From: Stenotrophomonas indicatrix
Lineage (GTDB): Bacteria; Pseudomonadota; Gammaproteobacteria; Xanthomonadales; Xanthomonadaceae
Assembly (NCBI GenBank): GCA_041545745.1
Contig: CP168152.1
Span: 4,590,001 to 4,651,465 of the forward strand
DNA length: 61,465 nucleotides
Direction: 5' to 3'
Shown here: in pieces, positions 1 through 8,801 of the stretch
Layout: each line of letters opens with the position of its first letter
Position numbering within the stretch: position 1 is the stretch's first letter
Position numbers and translations under genes: made by a program
The notes under the pieces: generated by a model
Seen by the model: the letters and a program-made list of their open reading frames with translations, nothing else
Databases searched by the model: none
Told to the model about the DNA's origin: nothing

Positions 1-652
1 CACCCTGCTGGTCGGCATCGCCATCGCTGCCAGCCAGGGTCTGCTGCACGCACAACAGGTGCACCTGCAGCTGGCGGTGCCGCAATGGGTCACTCCCTCG
101 CTCTCGTGGACGGCGATGGTCGGCATCGCCCTGCCCCTGTTTGTGGTCACCATGGCCTCGCAGAACATCCCCGGTGTGGCGGTGATGCGCGCCTCCGGCT
201 ACGACGCACCGGTGTCGCCCGTGATCGGCTGGATCGGCGTGGTCAACACGCTGCTGGCACCCTTCGGTGCCTACGCACTGAACCTGGCAGCCATCACTGC
301 GGCGATCTGCATGGGCCGTGATGCCCACGAGGACCCGGCACGGCGCTACACGGCGGCGATGGCGGCCGGCGCCTTCTATATCGTCATCGGCCTGTTCGGG
401 GCCACCGTAGCGGCCCTGTTCGCTGCCTTCCCCAAGGAACTGGTGGCCTGCGTGGCCGGTATCGCCCTGTTCGGCACCATCGGCAACAGCCTGGCCAGCG
501 CACTGGCAGTGGAGCGCGACCGCGAGGCCGCGCTGGTCACTTTCCTGGTGACTGCCTCGGGGATGACACTGGCCGGTATCGGTTCTGCGTTCTGGGGCCT
601 GGTCGCCGGGACGCTCTGCCTGTGGGTGCTGCGGCCGCGGCAGGCCAGCTGA
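1..652 (+). CDS. benE: BenE-family benzoate/H+ symporter, 3' part only
   Basis: This is the C-terminal part of a multi-pass inner-membrane permease of the BenE family, which moves benzoate or similar aromatic acids with protons. The frame is open from base 2, so the true start lies left of the window. About 216 residues remain, with five or six hydrophobic segments. They include a conserved-looking stretch around TMASQNIPGVAVMRASGY and the GxxGALFGxI-like glycine-rich helices typical of the family. The stop is TGA at 650-652. No aromatic-degradation genes follow, so the real substrate is uncertain. The next gene is convergent and ends 5 bases away. Confidence 0.8.
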   Translation, partial: TLLVGIAIAASQGLLHAQQVHLQLAVPQWVTPSLSWTAMVGIALPLFVVTMASQNIPGVAVMRASGYDAPVSPVIGWIGVVNTLLAPFGAYALNLAAITAAICMGRDAHEDPARRYTAAMAAGAFYIVIGLFGATVAALFAAFPKELVACVAGIALFGTIGNSLASALAVERDREAALVTFLVTASGMTLAGIGSAFWGLVAGTLCLWVLRPRQAS

Positions 653-657
653 AGGGA

Positions 658-1443
658 TCAGCCGGTCAACACGGCCCCGACGATGCCCAGGGTGACGGAC
701 ACGGCGATGGCGATCACAGCACCAATCACGCTGGTATCGCCACGTGCTGCCAGCGTGCTGCGCACCGCAGCCTCGTTGTCCGTACTGAGCGACTGGGCGC
801 GTGCGATCTCCCGCTGGCAATGCTGCAGGTACCAGCTGTTGGCAAAGACACCCACGGTAACGCTCAGGCCCAGGTTGATCACCAGCGACAGGGCATCCGG
901 CACTTCGATGAAGGCCTCGATCGCGCTGGATGCCACCAGCACGCCGACCCAGATGGCGGCCATGCGGTACATCTTCCGGTACATCATCCAGATCACGCCA
1001 AACAGGAACCCCGGCCAGTGCCAGGTGCCCGCCGCGTTCGCGGTGCCCTGGTCCAGGCGCCAACGCTTGCGATAGATCGGGAAGTTGCCGCCGACAATGG
1101 CTGCATACAGACCCAACTGGCCGGTCAGTCCGGCGCCCAGTGGAATGACATCGGGCGTTGCCGCTGCGGTCGGTGCGCGGTATGGGTCATGGCTGGACGC
1201 TGTGGCGACGGCGGTCTCACTGGCAGGCGGTGCTGCCGGGCCGTCGGCGACGCCGTCGGCACCCGACGCTGGCGCTGCAGTCGACTGCAGCGACTGCAGC
1301 GGCTGCCAGCCAGCCATGCCCTCGCACCAGAGCAGGGTGTGGCCGGTGATGACGCCGTCCTGCTGCAGCCTCTGCAGGCCAGCCAGGTCCACTGGGCCTT
1401 CACTCTTGCCGTGGCGGGCGTAGTACCACTGTGCTTCCTGCAT
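658..1443 (-). CDS. GYF-like (DUF4339) plus DUF2628 membrane protein
   Basis: The 261-residue protein opens with a GYF_2/DUF4339 module (about residues 5-52: WYYARHGKSEGPV, then a WxxGMxGWQPL motif), a small fold thought to bind proline-rich peptides. An Ala/Pro-rich linker follows. The second half (about 120-261) has three or four hydrophobic helices with FLFGVIWMMYRKMY, the pattern of DUF2628 membrane proteins. It is probably an inner-membrane protein with a cytoplasmic N-terminal adaptor. No partner is evident. The start ATG at 1443 is followed directly by the fold, which supports it. Function is unknown. Confidence 0.75.
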   Translation of the reverse strand: MQEAQWYYARHGKSEGPVDLAGLQRLQQDGVITGHTLLWCEGMAGWQPLQSLQSTAAPASGADGVADGPAAPPASETAVATASSHDPYRAPTAAATPDVIPLGAGLTGQLGLYAAIVGGNFPIYRKRWRLDQGTANAAGTWHWPGFLFGVIWMMYRKMYRMAAIWVGVLVASSAIEAFIEVPDALSLVINLGLSVTVGVFANSWYLQHCQREIARAQSLSTDNEAAVRSTLAARGDTSVIGAVIAIAVSVTLGIVGAVLTG

Positions 1444-1474
1444 TGAAGATCTTCCTGTGTGGGTGTTGCGCGGT

Positions 1475-3652
1475 TTACAGGGATGCGCTGGACAGCGTCT
1501 GCACCAGCGTGTGGCGATCGCCGGGGGCGATGGTGATCACATCCGGCCCGGCGTTGGCGGCTTCCAGGCAGACGTAGTCGCGCCAACCGTCACCGACATC
1601 GGCCATCTTCGCGGCAGCGTCGGCGCCAGGGTTCCATGCCACCAGCGAGCGGCTGCCTTCGGTGCGGATGTCGATGCGGCGCTTGAGCACCGGGTCGCGC
1701 AGCACATAGTGCCCGCCGGCCTGGGTGTAGATGCGGTCGCTGCGGCCCGGGTCACGCGGATCACGCAGCGACCAGGGGCCCTGCTGGCGACGCGGCTGGG
1801 CGTAGTTCTCGAACTTGTCGAGGTAGTCCAGGCCGTCGACGCCGTCGACATCGACCTTGCTGGCGTCACCGACACGGAAGTAGTTGTGCAGCGCCTGGGT
1901 GATGGTGGCCGGAGCCTTGCCGGTGTTCTCGGTGACCAGCTGCTGGCGCAGTTCACGGCCGACACGGACGGTCATGGCCAGGCGCAGGCCGAGGGTGTCC
2001 AACGCAGGCGGGGCCAAGGTCAGTTCGATGCTGCCATCGTCGAGGCGGCGCGCCTGCTGCAGTTCCCAGGGCAAGGTGCGCACGAAGCCGTGGGCCGGCA
2101 CGTCATCGCCCTGCCCCTGGCGGCCGAAGTAGGGCCAGCACACCGGGCTGCCGCCACGGATGGGCGTGGGCAGTGCCGCACGCTTGGGCGAGAGCCACAT
2201 CACATCGGGTTGGCCCTTGGGCACGAACGAGAGCAGTTGGCCGCCGAATACACTGATGGCGGCGGTGGCCTGCGGGGTTTCCACCAGCCAGGCATCGAGT
2301 CCCTGGAACTGGCCACTGCTGACACCTTGGATCTGTTGCACGCTGGATCGACTCCGGATGGCCGGCGACTGCACGGCACTGTAGTTGGTGGGAAGGCTGA
2401 AGCGGGTGGGTGTGGCCGGAACCTTCGCCTGCGGTCCGCTCTGCAGCGCGCGCAGGATGCGCTGGCCGGCGCGACCATCGGCGTCGGCCCAACCGAGCCG
2501 GCGCTGCTCGACCTGGATGGCACGACGACTGGCGGTACCGATCATGCCATCGGCGGCGCCGATGTCATGGCCGCGCGCCAACAACAGGGTCTGCAGCTGG
2601 CGGCGCTCGTCGCGGCCAAGGCCAGGATCATCGGTTGGCCAGGCGGTGACCAGGCCATTGCTGCCACGCAGGCGGTCGGCCAGGGTGGCGATGGCCAGCG
2701 CATAGCTCTCGGCCGCGTTGTAACTGTAGATCGCGTCGTAATTGCGGAACACCAGCAGCGCCGGGCCTTTTGTCCCGGCTGGCAGCAACAGTGCAGCGCG
2801 GGCATCGGCGGGCAGGCCGGACGGTGCCAGCGCGCTGCCCTCCAGGCCGGTCACGCCCAGTGCGCGCCAGTCGGCCAGTGACCGGCGCTGGGTGCGTCCC
2901 GCCTGACTGGCGTTGAAACCGGCGGGGAGGCGCACTTCCATGCCCCAGGGTTCGCCGGTTCGCCAGCCGGCACGCTTCAGATAGTTGGCGGTGGAAGCCA
3001 ATGCATCGGGAATGCTGCCGACCAGATCGCGGCGGCCATCGCCATCACCATCAACGGCAATGCGTGCGTAGGTGCTGGGCATGAACTGGGTGTGGCCGAA
3101 GGCCCCTGCCCAGGAACCGGTCAAGCCCTGCGCCTGCAGGTCACCCTTGTCGATAAGCTTGACCAGCGCCAGCAGTTCGCCGCGGAAGAAAGGTTGCCGA
3201 CGGCCGGCACAGGACAGCGTGGCCAGCGACTGCAGCAGCGGGCGCTTGCCGAACACGCGGCCGTAGTCGCTCTCCACGCCCCATACGGCGACGATGGTGA
3301 CTGGATCGACGCCGTACTGCGCCGATACGCGCTGAAGCAGATCGTGGTGCTGCTGCAGCATGGCGCGACCATCGTCCACGCGCTGGCGATCGACCAGCGC
3401 GGCCAGGTAGTCCCATATAGGCGTGGTGAACTCCGGCTGCGCGTCGAGCAGCGGCAGCACGGTAGGGTCGGGCTGCAGTCCGGCGGTGATCGCATTGAAG
3501 CGGTCAGCGGCAATGCCCTGGCTGGCGGCCGTAGCCTGCAGGCCCGCCATGCAGCGGGCAAACGCGGGATCAGCGGGTGCCGCTGCTGCCGGCGGCGCGG
3601 CCGCTGGCATGGCAAGCGCGGCGACGAGGCCGAGCGTGGTCAGAATGGGCAT
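1475..3652 (-). CDS. Secreted lytic murein transglycosylase fused to aldose/hexose-6-P mutarotase
   Basis: One uninterrupted 725-residue frame carries three modules. Residues 28-330 are an MltB-type lytic transglycosylase (SLT_2), which cleaves peptidoglycan glycan strands. The catalytic Glu is probably E127 in VWGVESDYGR, AFGHTQFMPSTY follows, and a Ca-loop-like DGDGDGRRDL lies at 201-210. Residues 345-403 are a peptidoglycan-binding domain. Residues 445-722 resemble YeaD-type glucose-6-phosphate 1-epimerases, with SPVCWPYFG, H521 in HGFVR, H589 in ALHNYF and the likely catalytic E697 in VCLEAAN. The N-terminus is a hydrophobic Ala-rich export signal but lacks Lys/Arg. MltB homologues end after the first or second module, so the mutarotase is an addition, and it would sit in the periplasm. 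Both active sites look intact. A misread stop codon between two genes is the main alternative. Confidence 0.85.
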   Translation of the reverse strand: MPILTTLGLVAALAMPAAAPPAAAAPADPAFARCMAGLQATAASQGIAADRFNAITAGLQPDPTVLPLLDAQPEFTTPIWDYLAALVDRQRVDDGRAMLQQHHDLLQRVSAQYGVDPVTIVAVWGVESDYGRVFGKRPLLQSLATLSCAGRRQPFFRGELLALVKLIDKGDLQAQGLTGSWAGAFGHTQFMPSTYARIAVDGDGDGRRDLVGSIPDALASTANYLKRAGWRTGEPWGMEVRLPAGFNASQAGRTQRRSLADWRALGVTGLEGSALAPSGLPADARAALLLPAGTKGPALLVFRNYDAIYSYNAAESYALAIATLADRLRGSNGLVTAWPTDDPGLGRDERRQLQTLLLARGHDIGAADGMIGTASRRAIQVEQRRLGWADADGRAGQRILRALQSGPQAKVPATPTRFSLPTNYSAVQSPAIRSRSSVQQIQGVSSGQFQGLDAWLVETPQATAAISVFGGQLLSFVPKGQPDVMWLSPKRAALPTPIRGGSPVCWPYFGRQGQGDDVPAHGFVRTLPWELQQARRLDDGSIELTLAPPALDTLGLRLAMTVRVGRELRQQLVTENTGKAPATITQALHNYFRVGDASKVDVDGVDGLDYLDKFENYAQPRRQQGPWSLRDPRDPGRSDRIYTQAGGHYVLRDPVLKRRIDIRTEGSRSLVAWNPGADAAAKMADVGDGWRDYVCLEAANAGPDVITIAPGDRHTLVQTLSSASL

Positions 3653-3718
3653 GGCGTACTCCGTGTTGCCGGTGCTGGAGCCATGGTAACGCGGAGGGGC
3701 GGCAAGGTTGGTCGTTGC

Positions 3719-3741
3719 TGCCGGCCAGCGGCCGGCACTAC
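3719..3741 (-). repeat. GTAG (SMAG-type) REP hairpin
   Basis: Read on the minus strand, this starts GTAG and forms a hairpin with arms TGCCGGCC/GGCCGGCA. It lies 6 bases beyond the egtD stop codon, the usual 3' position for this repeat. It may stabilise or end the egt mRNA. Confidence 0.8.
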
Positions 3742-3747
3742 CGGTGG

Positions 3748-4725
3748 CTATGGTGCGGGGCGCAGCAGACGCAGGCCGTACGCAGGATTGTCAGCGTTCC
3801 AGTGCGCCACCACCTCCAGCCCTGCCTGCTGCAGCAGATGGCCGAAGCTGGCGTCGGTGTACTTGTGACTGTACTCCACGCGGATCGGTTCGCCCGCGCT
3901 GAAGTGGAAGGTGCGGCCGTCGAGATGGACGTCCTGCTCGCGCTGGCTGACCAGATCGGTTTCGATGCGCAGGCGCGCGGTGCTGTAACGGGCCTGGTGA
4001 CGGAAGCCGTCGAGATCGAAATCGCTGCCGACCTCCCGGTTCAGGCGCGCCAGCAGGTTCAGGGTGAAGGCGGCGGTGATGCCCTCGGCGTCGTTGTAGG
4101 CCGCTTCGATCAGTGCCGGGTCCTTGTGCAGGTCGATACCGACCAGCGCCAGGCCCTGCCCGCCCATGGTCTGGCGCATCGCGCGCAGCAGCGCGATCGC
4201 GTCCTCATCAGCGAAGTTGCCCAGCGTGGAACCTGGGAAGAACAGCAGCCGGCGCGCGGCAGGCCGGTCTGGCGCGGGGACCTGCACAGGGCGGGTGAAG
4301 TCGGCACACACCGGCAGCATTTCCACATCCGGCAGCGCCGGTGCCAGGTGGTCGATGCTGGACAGCAACGCCGCGCGCGAGATCTCGATGGGCGTATAGG
4401 CCACCGGATCCTGCAGGGCGGCCAGCAGCCGAGCGGTCTTGCGGCCGCTGCCGCTGCCCAGTTCGACCACATGCACGCGCGGCCCCACCGCCTGCGCGAT
4501 CTCCGGCAACACCCGGTCCAGCAGGGCCAGCTCGGTACGTGTGGGGTAATACTCGCGCGTGTGGGTGATCTGCTCGAACAGGCGTGAGCCGCGCGCGTCG
4601 TAGAAGTACTTGGAAGGCAGCTGCCGTGAGGCGTGCGACAGCCCCGCCACGGCGTCGGCAAGGATCTGCTGGCGGCCGGGGGTAAGGTCGGTCAGCGCCT
4701 GCAGCGCATCCTGGACGGTACTCAT
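3748..4725 (-). CDS. egtD: L-histidine N-alpha-trimethyltransferase EgtD
   Basis: EgtD methylates L-histidine three times with SAM to give hercynine, the first step of ergothioneine synthesis in the cytoplasm. The 325-residue protein matches the family length. It has the N-terminal signature SKYFYDARGSRLFEQI...EYYPTRTE, a SAM-binding loop VVELGSGSGRKT, and LLFFPGSTLGNF with GIDLHKD in the centre. I chose ATG 4725 because it overlaps the egtB stop (ATGA) and begins the conserved protein. A longer in-frame reading to 4944 would be read through egtB and has no family similarity. It is translationally coupled to egtB. Confidence 0.93.
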   Translation of the reverse strand: MSTVQDALQALTDLTPGRQQILADAVAGLSHASRQLPSKYFYDARGSRLFEQITHTREYYPTRTELALLDRVLPEIAQAVGPRVHVVELGSGSGRKTARLLAALQDPVAYTPIEISRAALLSSIDHLAPALPDVEMLPVCADFTRPVQVPAPDRPAARRLLFFPGSTLGNFADEDAIALLRAMRQTMGGQGLALVGIDLHKDPALIEAAYNDAEGITAAFTLNLLARLNREVGSDFDLDGFRHQARYSTARLRIETDLVSQREQDVHLDGRTFHFSAGEPIRVEYSHKYTDASFGHLLQQAGLEVVAHWNADNPAYGLRLLRPAP

Positions 4726-6032
4726 GAAAGATCCCTTGCCAGGCGCAGGCCTGAGAACTGCCAACGCGCCGGTGGCATGAAGAAGTTGCGGTAGCTGGCC
4801 CGCATATGGCCGCGCGGCGTGGCGCAGCTGCCACCGCGCAGGACCCACTGGCCACACATGAATTTGCCGTTGTATTCGCCGAGGTTGCCGGCGAAGGGGC
4901 GGAAGCCGGGATAGGCGCCATAGGCGCTGCTGGTCCATTCCCACACGTCGCCGAACAACTGGCGCAGTCCGTCGCCCTGCCCTGCCATCGGGTGCAGATG
5001 GTCGTCATCGGCGAAGTGGCCTTCGACAGGCTGCGAGGCGGCGGCCGCTTCCCATTCGAATTCGGTGGGCAGGCGGGCACCGGCCCAGCGTGCGCAGGCA
5101 TCGGCTTCGTAATAACTGAGGTGACAGACCGGCGCATGCGGATCGAGCTCACGCCAGCCACCCAGGGTGAACTCGCGCAGCAGGTCGTCGTCCCAGTACA
5201 GCGGATGCTGCCACTGCTCGGCCTCGCGCAGCGCCCAGCCCTCGCTCAGCCACCAGCGTGGATCTCGGTAACCACCCGCGTCGATGAAGGCGCGGTACTC
5301 GGCATTGCTGAGCGGACGCTCGGCGATAGCATGCGCAGGAAGCAGCACGCGATGCACGGGCGATTCATTGTCATAGGCGAAGGCCGTGTACCGCGGCCAG
5401 GCGGACGCACCGATGCTGACGATGCGTTCGCCCTGTTCGACCCAACCCTGCGTGCCGAGGGCGCTGACGGCGATGGGCAGGTCTTCGCGGTACGGCGGCT
5501 GCAGCGGATTGCACCAGAAGGCATGCTTGATGTCGGTGAGCAGCAGCTCCTGGTGCTGCTGTTCGTGATGCAGCCCCAGTTGCAGTTGCTGCAGGGCGTC
5601 GCTGCCGAGATCGCCATCGCGCAGTCCTGCCAGCACCTGCTCATCCACATGCTGGCGGTAGGCGTGGACCTGCTGCAGCGAGGGCCGCGAGAGCAGGCCG
5701 CGCTGCGGTCGCGCGTGGGCCGGGCCGAGACTCTTGTAATAACTGTTGAACAGATAGTCCCAGGCCGGATCCCAGGGTGTGTATCCGGGCTGGCTGGCCA
5801 GCACGAAGCGTTCAAAGAACCAGGTGGTGTGGGCCAGGTGCCACTTGGCTGGGCTGGCATCGGCCATGCTCTGCAGCAGGGCATCTTCAGGGCTGAGGGG
5901 TGCGGCCAGCTGCATGCTGCGCGCCCGCACGTGGGTGAAGTGGCGGGCGAGGTCACGCTGCGGGGCAGCGACGGCGGCGGGTACGCTGTCCATGCGACCA
6001 GCTTCGACCGCGGCCGGTGAGCGCAATGTCAT
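4722..6032 (-). CDS. egtB: Hercynine oxygenase EgtB (ergothioneine sulfoxide synthase)
   Basis: EgtB is a non-haem iron enzyme that joins hercynine to a thiol donor using O2 in ergothioneine synthesis. The 436-residue protein has an N-terminal DinB-like domain that carries the three iron ligands: H68 in WHLAHTTWFFE, and H156 and H160 in HHEQQHQE. An FGE-sulfatase domain follows from about 180, with GDVWEWTSSAYGAYPGF and RGGSCATP near the end. Only egtB and egtD are present. There is no egtA or egtC, as in organisms that use cysteine or glutathione routes, and no C-S lyase lies nearby. The start at 6032 gives about 25 poorly conserved residues; ATG 5993 is an alternative. Confidence 0.92.
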   Translation of the reverse strand: MTLRSPAAVEAGRMDSVPAAVAAPQRDLARHFTHVRARSMQLAAPLSPEDALLQSMADASPAKWHLAHTTWFFERFVLASQPGYTPWDPAWDYLFNSYYKSLGPAHARPQRGLLSRPSLQQVHAYRQHVDEQVLAGLRDGDLGSDALQQLQLGLHHEQQHQELLLTDIKHAFWCNPLQPPYREDLPIAVSALGTQGWVEQGERIVSIGASAWPRYTAFAYDNESPVHRVLLPAHAIAERPLSNAEYRAFIDAGGYRDPRWWLSEGWALREAEQWQHPLYWDDDLLREFTLGGWRELDPHAPVCHLSYYEADACARWAGARLPTEFEWEAAAASQPVEGHFADDDHLHPMAGQGDGLRQLFGDVWEWTSSAYGAYPGFRPFAGNLGEYNGKFMCGQWVLRGGSCATPRGHMRASYRNFFMPPARWQFSGLRLARDLS

Positions 6033-6116
6033 GGCCCGGTGCCGCGGTGTTCACATCAGGGCGCACATTCAAGAAGGGCACTGCTGCGCCGCTAACGGCA
6101 GTGCTGCGGCCGCGTC

Positions 6117-7439
6117 GTGACCGCGCTGGAATTCCGTGTGTCCCATCATCCGCTTCGACAGCCTGTGCACTATCTGTTCGTGCTGCCCGCCGTGCTGGTC
6201 GCACTGGTGCTGTGGGCGAGCCTGGAAAGCGATGATGTCGGCCGCGCCGGGCAGCGCATCCTGCCGTGGTTGCTGGCCTGCCTGGGTGCAGGACTGGCGC
6301 TGATGTACAACCAGGTGCGCACGTTGTGCCTGTTGCTGTTGGTGGCGCTGGCCTTCGCGGTGCTGCACCAGGATCTGGGGCACTACCTGCGTGATGGGCG
6401 GGTAACGGCGCTGACCCCACTGCGCTTCCACGCGATCTCGACCTGGCTGCCGTTGTTGTTCGCCATCCATGCGTTGTGGCCCGAACGCGGGCGCCGCCGC
6501 CAGGACCTGCTGCTGAGGGCCACGATCAGCGGTGTCGCCGTGGCGGTTTTCATCCTGTTGGCCGCACAGCAGCCACAAGGCATGCACGACCTGCTGTCGA
6601 ACCGGCACTTCCCCTGGATACCGAGCGACTGGAACGCGCTGGCGCAGCTGCCTGCCATGCTGTTCCTGCTGGCCACCGCTGCGCTGGGATGGCAGGCGTG
6701 GCGCCAGCCCCGGCCACTGCATACGGCGATGCTGCTGGCCCTGCTGTGCCTGTGGTGGATGCTGCCGCGGATCTTCCTGCAGCCGGTGCTGCTGCCGGCG
6801 CTGAGCGTGGCGGCGCTGCTGCTGATGCTGGCCGCGACCCTGCAGGAGTCTTTCCACATGGCATTCGGCGACGAGCTGACCGGCCTGCCCGGCCGCCGTG
6901 CGTTCAACGAGACCCTCAAGCGCGCCACCGGCACCTACAGCATCGCGATGATCGACGTGGATCATTTCAAGAAGTTCAACGACACCCACGGCCACGACAC
7001 CGGCGATGACGTGCTGAAACTGGTGGCCTCACGGCTGTCGCGGGTGGGCGACGGTGGCCGCGCGTTCCGTTATGGCGGCGAAGAATTCGCCGTGGTTTTC
7101 CTCGATCGCCCGGCATCGGCCTGCGTGGATGCGGTGGAGGCGCTGCGACAGGGCATCGAGCAGAGCCGGATGCAGCTGCGCGACCGCAGCACCCGCAGCC
7201 GTGACGACACGCTCGGCCAGCAGCAGCGCGGGCGCGGCGGTGGTGGTGCGGTGGTGCAGGTGACCGTCAGCATCGGCCTGGCCGACAGCCGGGTCGATCG
7301 GCGCCCTGCCGGGGTGGTCAAAGCGGCCGACCAGGCGCTGTATGCGGCCAAGGAGGAAGGCCGCAACCGCGTGTGCGCGCATGGCGGCCAGCGGGTGCTG
7401 GCCGTGCGCGGCAGCCACGCTCAGACGGCGTCGAGGTAG
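6117..7439 (+). CDS. Membrane-bound diguanylate cyclase (GGEEF)
   Basis: This enzyme would make cyclic di-GMP from two GTP at the inner membrane. About seven hydrophobic helices fill residues 18-240 and form a membrane sensor I cannot name. The GGDEF domain runs from 250 to about 430: [15 protein letters not shown], the metal site [10 protein letters not shown] (D280, D282), and the active loop RYGGEEF (320-324). A low-complexity insertion with [10 protein letters not shown] precedes VSIGLAD. The inhibitory RxxD site is not at the standard five-residue spacing from GGEEF: RVGD is followed by seven residues. The start is GTG 6117, on the far side of an 84-base gap from egtB. The 3' end overlaps ychJ by 19 bases. 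Confidence 0.88.
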   Translation: MTALEFRVSHHPLRQPVHYLFVLPAVLVALVLWASLESDDVGRAGQRILPWLLACLGAGLALMYNQVRTLCLLLLVALAFAVLHQDLGHYLRDGRVTALTPLRFHAISTWLPLLFAIHALWPERGRRRQDLLLRATISGVAVAVFILLAAQQPQGMHDLLSNRHFPWIPSDWNALAQLPAMLFLLATAALGWQAWRQPRPLHTAMLLALLCLWWMLPRIFLQPVLLPALSVAALLLMLAATLQESFHMAFGDELTGLPGRRAFNETLKRATGTYSIAMIDVDHFKKFNDTHGHDTGDDVLKLVASRLSRVGDGGRAFRYGGEEFAVVFLDRPASACVDAVEALRQGIEQSRMQLRDRSTRSRDDTLGQQQRGRGGGGAVVQVTVSIGLADSRVDRRPAGVVKAADQALYAAKEEGRNRVCAHGGQRVLAVRGSHAQTASR

Positions 7440-7813
7440 TACCAGCGGCCTTCGATCCGCAGGAAGCGGCTGTGCTCTGTCATTTTCACCGCGCTGCCGC
7501 CTCCGACGCGGTAGCGGGCGGTGAAGCGGACCTCGGCGCTGTCGGTGCCGGTAATCTGGTGGTCCTGCACGGTCAGGCCCAGCCATTGAGTGCGCTGGCC
7601 GGGGGCATCATCGAGCGACAGTTCTGCGGGACGGGTATTCGGATGCCAAGTGGCACGCAGGTAGTCCGGCAGATGGCGCACATAGGCGCTGTAACGCGAG
7701 CGCATCAGACGTTCGGCATCGGGCGCGGCGGCGCCGGCATGGAAGCGACCACAGCAGGAGGCGTAGTCGGCGGCCAGGCCACAGGGACAGGGATCGGGGG
7801 TGGTTCGGCTCAT
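7421..7813 (-). CDS. ychJ: YchJ/UPF0225 family protein with SEC-C motif
   Basis: The 130-residue protein begins with a cysteine-rich SEC-C zinc motif ([17 protein letters not shown], residues 8-24). A YchJ-like domain follows: [21 protein letters not shown], then VRFTARYR and the C-terminal [17 protein letters not shown]. YchJ proteins have an NTF2-like fold and a zinc knuckle, but their role is not known. Length and motif order are typical. The gene is convergent with the diguanylate cyclase gene and overlaps its end. Confidence 0.88.
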   Translation of the reverse strand: MSRTTPDPCPCGLAADYASCCGRFHAGAAAPDAERLMRSRYSAYVRHLPDYLRATWHPNTRPAELSLDDAPGQRTQWLGLTVQDHQITGTDSAEVRFTARYRVGGGSAVKMTEHSRFLRIEGRWYYLDAV

Positions 7814-7885
7814 GCGGGTATTGTCGCGTGGGCGGGGGCAATGTGACAGGCGTATGCTGTCGCGCCCTCACTTCGATTGATCGCC

Positions 7886-8665
7886 GTGCTGGAATTGATT
7901 CCTCCTGAGTTGTGGTGGCTGGTGGCGATCGCCTTCATTGCCGGCCTGGTCGATGCGGCCGTGGGTGGGGGCGGACTGGTGCAGCTGCCGGGTCTGTTCA
8001 CGGTGCTGCCGCAGCAGACGCCGGCGATGCTGTTCGGCACCAACAAGTTCAGCTCGATGTTCGGCACCGGCGCGGCGGCATGGCGCTATGCGCGCAACGT
8101 GCGCTTCCCGTGGAAGCCGGTGCTGTTCGCGGCCGGTACGGCCTTCGTGTTCTCCTTCCTTGGCGCTACGGCGGTCAGCCTGTTGCCCAAGGACGCCGTG
8201 CGGCCGCTGGTGCTGGTGCTGCTGGTGGCGATGCTGGCCTACACGCTGTGGAAGAAGGACTTCGGCGCGCTGCATCGGCCCCGCGAGATCGGTCGCAACG
8301 AGTTGGCGATCGCGCTGGCGATCGGTGCGGCAATCGGTTTCTACGATGGCTTCTTCGGGCCCGGTACCGGCAGCTTCCTGATCTTCCTGTTCGTGCGCTT
8401 CTTCGGGCTGGACTTCCTGCGTGCGTCGGCAGCGTCGAAGGTGGTGAACCTGGCGACGAACGTGGCAGCGATCTCGTTCTTCGTGCCGACCGGTAACATC
8501 CTGTGGCTGTTCGCGCTGCCGATGGCGGCGGCCAACATCATCGGTTCGGTGGTGGGCACGCGGTTGGCGCTGAAGGGCGGTACGCCGTTCATCCGCAAGC
8601 TGTTCGTGGGGTTGGTGGTGGTGCTGATCGCGCGGATGGCGTGGGATACGTTCCGAACGTCGTGA
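7886..8665 (+). CDS. TSUP/YfcA-family membrane transporter
   Basis: An inner-membrane permease of the TSUP (DUF81) family, which exports or imports sulfur-containing or organic anions such as sulfite and sulfoacetate. About 259 residues and eight hydrophobic segments form two repeats. The first repeat has GLVDAAVGGGGLVQLP and the second has GFYDGFFGPGTGSFL, the family hallmarks. Start choice is uncertain: GTG 7886 is used here and TTG 7877 is the next in-frame option. It is convergent with the SMC-like operon, with a REP-bearing gap between them. Substrate unknown. Confidence 0.87.
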   Translation: MLELIPPELWWLVAIAFIAGLVDAAVGGGGLVQLPGLFTVLPQQTPAMLFGTNKFSSMFGTGAAAWRYARNVRFPWKPVLFAAGTAFVFSFLGATAVSLLPKDAVRPLVLVLLVAMLAYTLWKKDFGALHRPREIGRNELAIALAIGAAIGFYDGFFGPGTGSFLIFLFVRFFGLDFLRASAASKVVNLATNVAAISFFVPTGNILWLFALPMAAANIIGSVVGTRLALKGGTPFIRKLFVGLVVVLIARMAWDTFRTS

Positions 8666-8682
8666 ATGAGCGTCATGACCTG

Positions 8683-8781
8683 GTAGGTGCCAACCTTGGT
8701 TGGCACGCCGTTTCCGGTCGCGAAGAGCAGCCGAGCATGGCTCGGCTCTACTGGGGATTGCCGGCCAGCGGCCGGCAATCC
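8683..8781. repeat. Inverted pair of GTAG REP hairpins plus a degenerate third
   Basis: A plus-strand GTAG element (8683-8706, arms GTGCCAACC/GGTTGGCAC) faces a minus-strand one (8725-8751, arms AGCCGAGC/GCTCGGCT). A palindrome without GTAG (8756-8780, GCCGGCC arms) follows. The cluster fills the gap between two convergent genes and may act as a two-way transcript end. Confidence 0.8.
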
Positions 8782-8801
8782 CAGGTTGGCGGCCGAGGCG
8801 G

